Below, one piece after another: positions 62,265-64,000 of a stretch of 64,000 bases of DNA; position 1 is the stretch's first letter; every line of letters begins with the position of its first letter. Origin of the DNA: Streptomyces sp. CNQ-509 (GTDB lineage Bacteria; Actinomycetota; Actinomycetes; Streptomycetales; Streptomycetaceae); NCBI RefSeq assembly GCF_001011035.1, contig NZ_CP011492.1, forward strand, positions 7,495,447-7,559,446. Reading direction: 5' to 3'. The translations under genes were made by a program, and so were the position numbers. The notes beneath the pieces were generated by a model. The model did no database searches. It was not told the origin of the DNA and saw nothing but the letters and a program-made list of their open reading frames with translations.

Positions 62265-64000
62265 TCAGCGCTTGCCGCGGCGGCCGTTGCCGCCACCGCC
62301 GCCGCTCCGGCCGCCGCCGCCGAGCAGCCCGGCGCGGCGCAGCGCGTCCGCCATCTCGCTGTTCTCCGGCTGCGTCTCACGGCGCCGGCCACCGCCGCCG
62401 CCACCGCGCTGCCGGCCGCCGCCCGCGCCCTGGCCGCCACTACCCTGGCCGCCGCCTGGGCCACCGCCGCGCTGCCGCGGCGGGCCCTGCCGGTCGCGCT
62501 CGCGCCCGCCGCCCCGGCCGCCGCCGCCCGCCGGCTTGCCCGGCTCGTCGTCCAGCCGCAGCGTCAGCGAGATCCGCTTCCGCGGCACGTCCACGTCCAG
62601 CACCTTCACCTTCACGATGTCGCCGGGCTTGGCGACCTCGCGCGGGTCCTTCACGAACGTCTTCGACATCGCCGACACGTGCACCAGCCCGTCCTGGTGC
62701 ACGCCCACGTCCACGAACGCCCCGAACGCGGCCACGTTCGTCACCACGCCCTCCAGCACCATCCCCTGCTGCAGGTCGCCGATCTTCTCCACGCCCTCCT
62801 TGAACACCGCCGTCCGGAAAGCCGGCCGCGGGTCGCGCCCCGGCTTCTCCAGCTCCTTGAGGATGTCCGTCACCGTCGGCAGCCCGAACCGCTCGTCGGT
62901 GAAGTCCTGCGGCTTCAGCGACCGCAGCGTCCGCGTGTCGCCGATCAGCGCCGCCACCTCCGCGCCGCCCGCCTTCACCATCCGCCGCACCACCGGATAC
63001 GCCTCCGGGTGCACGCCGGAGGCGTCCAGCGGGTCCTCGCCGTCGCGGATGCGCAGGAAGCCCGCGCACTGCTCGAACGCCTTCGGCCCCAGCCTCGGCA
63101 CGTCCTTGAGCGCCGCGCGGCTGCGGAAAGGACCGTGGGCGTCGCGGTGCGCCACGATGTTCTCCGCGAGCCCCGTGCCGATGCCGGAGACGCGGGCCAG
63201 CAGCGGCGCCGAGGCGGTGTTGAGGTCGACGCCCACGCCGTTGACGCAGTCCTCCACGACCGCGTCCAGGGACCGCGACAGCTTCGCCTCCGACAGATCG
63301 TGCTGGTACTGGCCGACGCCGATCGACTTCGGGTCGATCTTCACCAGCTCGGCCAGCGGGTCCTGGAGCCGCCGCGCGATGGACACCGCGCCGCGCAGAG
63401 ACACGTCCAGCTCGGGCAGCTCCTGCGAGGCGAACGCCGACGCCGAGTAGACCGACGCCCCGGCCTCCGAGACCATCACCTTCGTCAGCTTCAGCTCGGG
63501 CTGCGCGGCGATCAGGTCGGCGGCCAGCTTGTCGGTCTCCCGGGAGGCCGTGCCGTTGCCGATCGCGACCAGCTCCACCGCGTGGACGCGCGCCAGTTCG
63601 GCCAGGACGGCAAGGGCCTCGTCCCACTTGCGGGCCGGCGCGTGCGGGTAGACCGTCGCGGTGGCGGCGACCTTGCCGGTGGCGTCGACGACGGCGGCCT
63701 TCACGCCCGTACGCAGCCCGGGGTCCAGGCCCAGCGTGGGGCGCGTCCCCGCCGGGGCGGCCAGCAGCAGGTCCCGCAGGTTGGCGGCGAAGACGTCCAC
63801 CGCCTGGTCCTCCGCGGCCGTGCGCAGCCGCAGCCGCAGGTCGATGCCGAGGTGCACCAGGATGCGCGTGCGCCACGCCCAGCGGACCGTCTCGGCGAGC
63901 CAGGGGTCGGCGGGCCTGCCCCGGTTCTCCACGCCGAACCGGGCCGCGATGGCGCGCTCGTACGCCGACGGGCCCTCCTGCTCCGCCTCGCCGGGCGCGT
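62265..64000 (-). CDS. tex: Tex transcription accessory protein, C-terminal part
   Basis: The frame runs off the right edge (APGEAEQEGPSAYERAIAARFG is encoded by the last 66 or so bases), so the N-terminus is missing; a GTG at 63932 is internal. Visible: YqgF-like nuclease-fold segment (GLDPGLRTGVKAAVVD), helix-hairpin-helix region (GVDLNTASAPLLARVSGIG, RSRAALKDVPRLGPKAFEQCAGF) and the S1 RNA-binding domain (GMVLEGVVTNVAAFGAFVDVGVHQDGLVHVS). The C-terminus has a long Gly/Arg/Gln-rich tail typical of actinobacterial Tex and other RNA-binding proteins. Tex acts with RNA polymerase on nucleic acids and affects gene expression generally. Confidence 0.95.
   Translation of the reverse strand, partial: APGEAEQEGPSAYERAIAARFGVENRGRPADPWLAETVRWAWRTRILVHLGIDLRLRLRTAAEDQAVDVFAANLRDLLLAAPAGTRPTLGLDPGLRTGVKAAVVDATGKVAATATVYPHAPARKWDEALAVLAELARVHAVELVAIGNGTASRETDKLAADLIAAQPELKLTKVMVSEAGASVYSASAFASQELPELDVSLRGAVSIARRLQDPLAELVKIDPKSIGVGQYQHDLSEAKLSRSLDAVVEDCVNGVGVDLNTASAPLLARVSGIGTGLAENIVAHRDAHGPFRSRAALKDVPRLGPKAFEQCAGFLRIRDGEDPLDASGVHPEAYPVVRRMVKAGGAEVAALIGDTRTLRSLKPQDFTDERFGLPTVTDILKELEKPGRDPRPAFRTAVFKEGVEKIGDLQQGMVLEGVVTNVAAFGAFVDVGVHQDGLVHVSAMSKTFVKDPREVAKPGDIVKVKVLDVDVPRKRISLTLRLDDEPGKPAGGGGRGGGRERDRQGPPRQRGGGPGGGQGSGGQGAGGGRQRGGGGGGRRRETQPENSEMADALRRAGLLGGGGRSGGGGGNGRRGKR

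Overview
This is a window from a high-GC actinomycete, most likely Streptomyces or a close relative. The signs are strong G/C bias at third codon positions, GTG/TTG starts, many ATGA/GTGA stop-start overlaps, rare TTA codons, leaderless promoters and actinobacterial families (Tex, Lrp-LysE pair, MacAB-type exporter, LigD-type polymerase).

Region 1 (1-26,658) is the right-hand part of a non-ribosomal peptide cluster. Three NRPS genes run left to right: the end of one synthetase (A-PCP-E, cut by the left edge), a three-module synthetase (C-A-PCP-E three times) and a terminal synthetase (C-A-PCP-X-A*-TE). Pocket codes read by eye give 4-hydroxyphenylglycine for module 1 and tyrosine for module 3 of the second gene. 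The other three A domains share one code I cannot assign. The predicted C-terminal half of the peptide is D-x, D-Hpg, D-x, D-Tyr, L-x. The condensation-like domain before the thioesterase carries HRIAADD, matching the HRxxxDD signature of the glycopeptide-antibiotic X domain that recruits cross-linking P450s. Two P450s of the Oxy type and a 3-cysteine ferredoxin follow directly. Between X and thioesterase sits a decayed adenylation domain, and no carrier protein follows it, an arrangement I do not know from any glycopeptide system.

Region 2 (26,813-32,719) is an export and sensing block: a lipoprotein with duplicated cysteine motifs, a MacA-like adaptor, an ABC ATPase, a MacB/FtsX-type permease, and an OmpR-type regulator with its histidine kinase. 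It may serve export or self-protection for the peptide.

Region 3 (32,755-49,434) holds mostly single genes: lipoprotein, PhyH dioxygenase, Gfo/Idh oxidoreductase, a divergent LigD-polymerase/ATP-dependent ligase pair sharing a large palindromic promoter, a thioesterase-fold protein with a TTA codon, PfpI protein, zinc alcohol dehydrogenase, DUF3048 protein, membrane protein, HAD phosphatase, a beta-propeller-like secreted protein, a frameshifted DsbA-family gene, a 1,126-residue HEAT-like protein and a saccharopine-dehydrogenase-like reductase.

Region 4 (49,542-56,918) is a fatty-acid or branched acyl-CoA beta-oxidation operon (CoA transferase, acyl-CoA dehydrogenase, thiolase, FadB) with a readable promoter and operator. 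A truncated amidase gene and a MerR-family regulator follow on the other strand.

Region 5 (57,061-64,000) contains a secreted M14 carboxypeptidase, a D-amino-acid-oxidase-like flavoprotein, a SpoU-type RNA methyltransferase coupled to a TauE-like permease, a divergent Lrp/LysE pair and the C-terminal part of Tex. Strong hairpins separate most convergent genes. I saw no tRNA, rRNA, CRISPR array or insertion sequence, and no gene-free stretch longer than about 240 bases.
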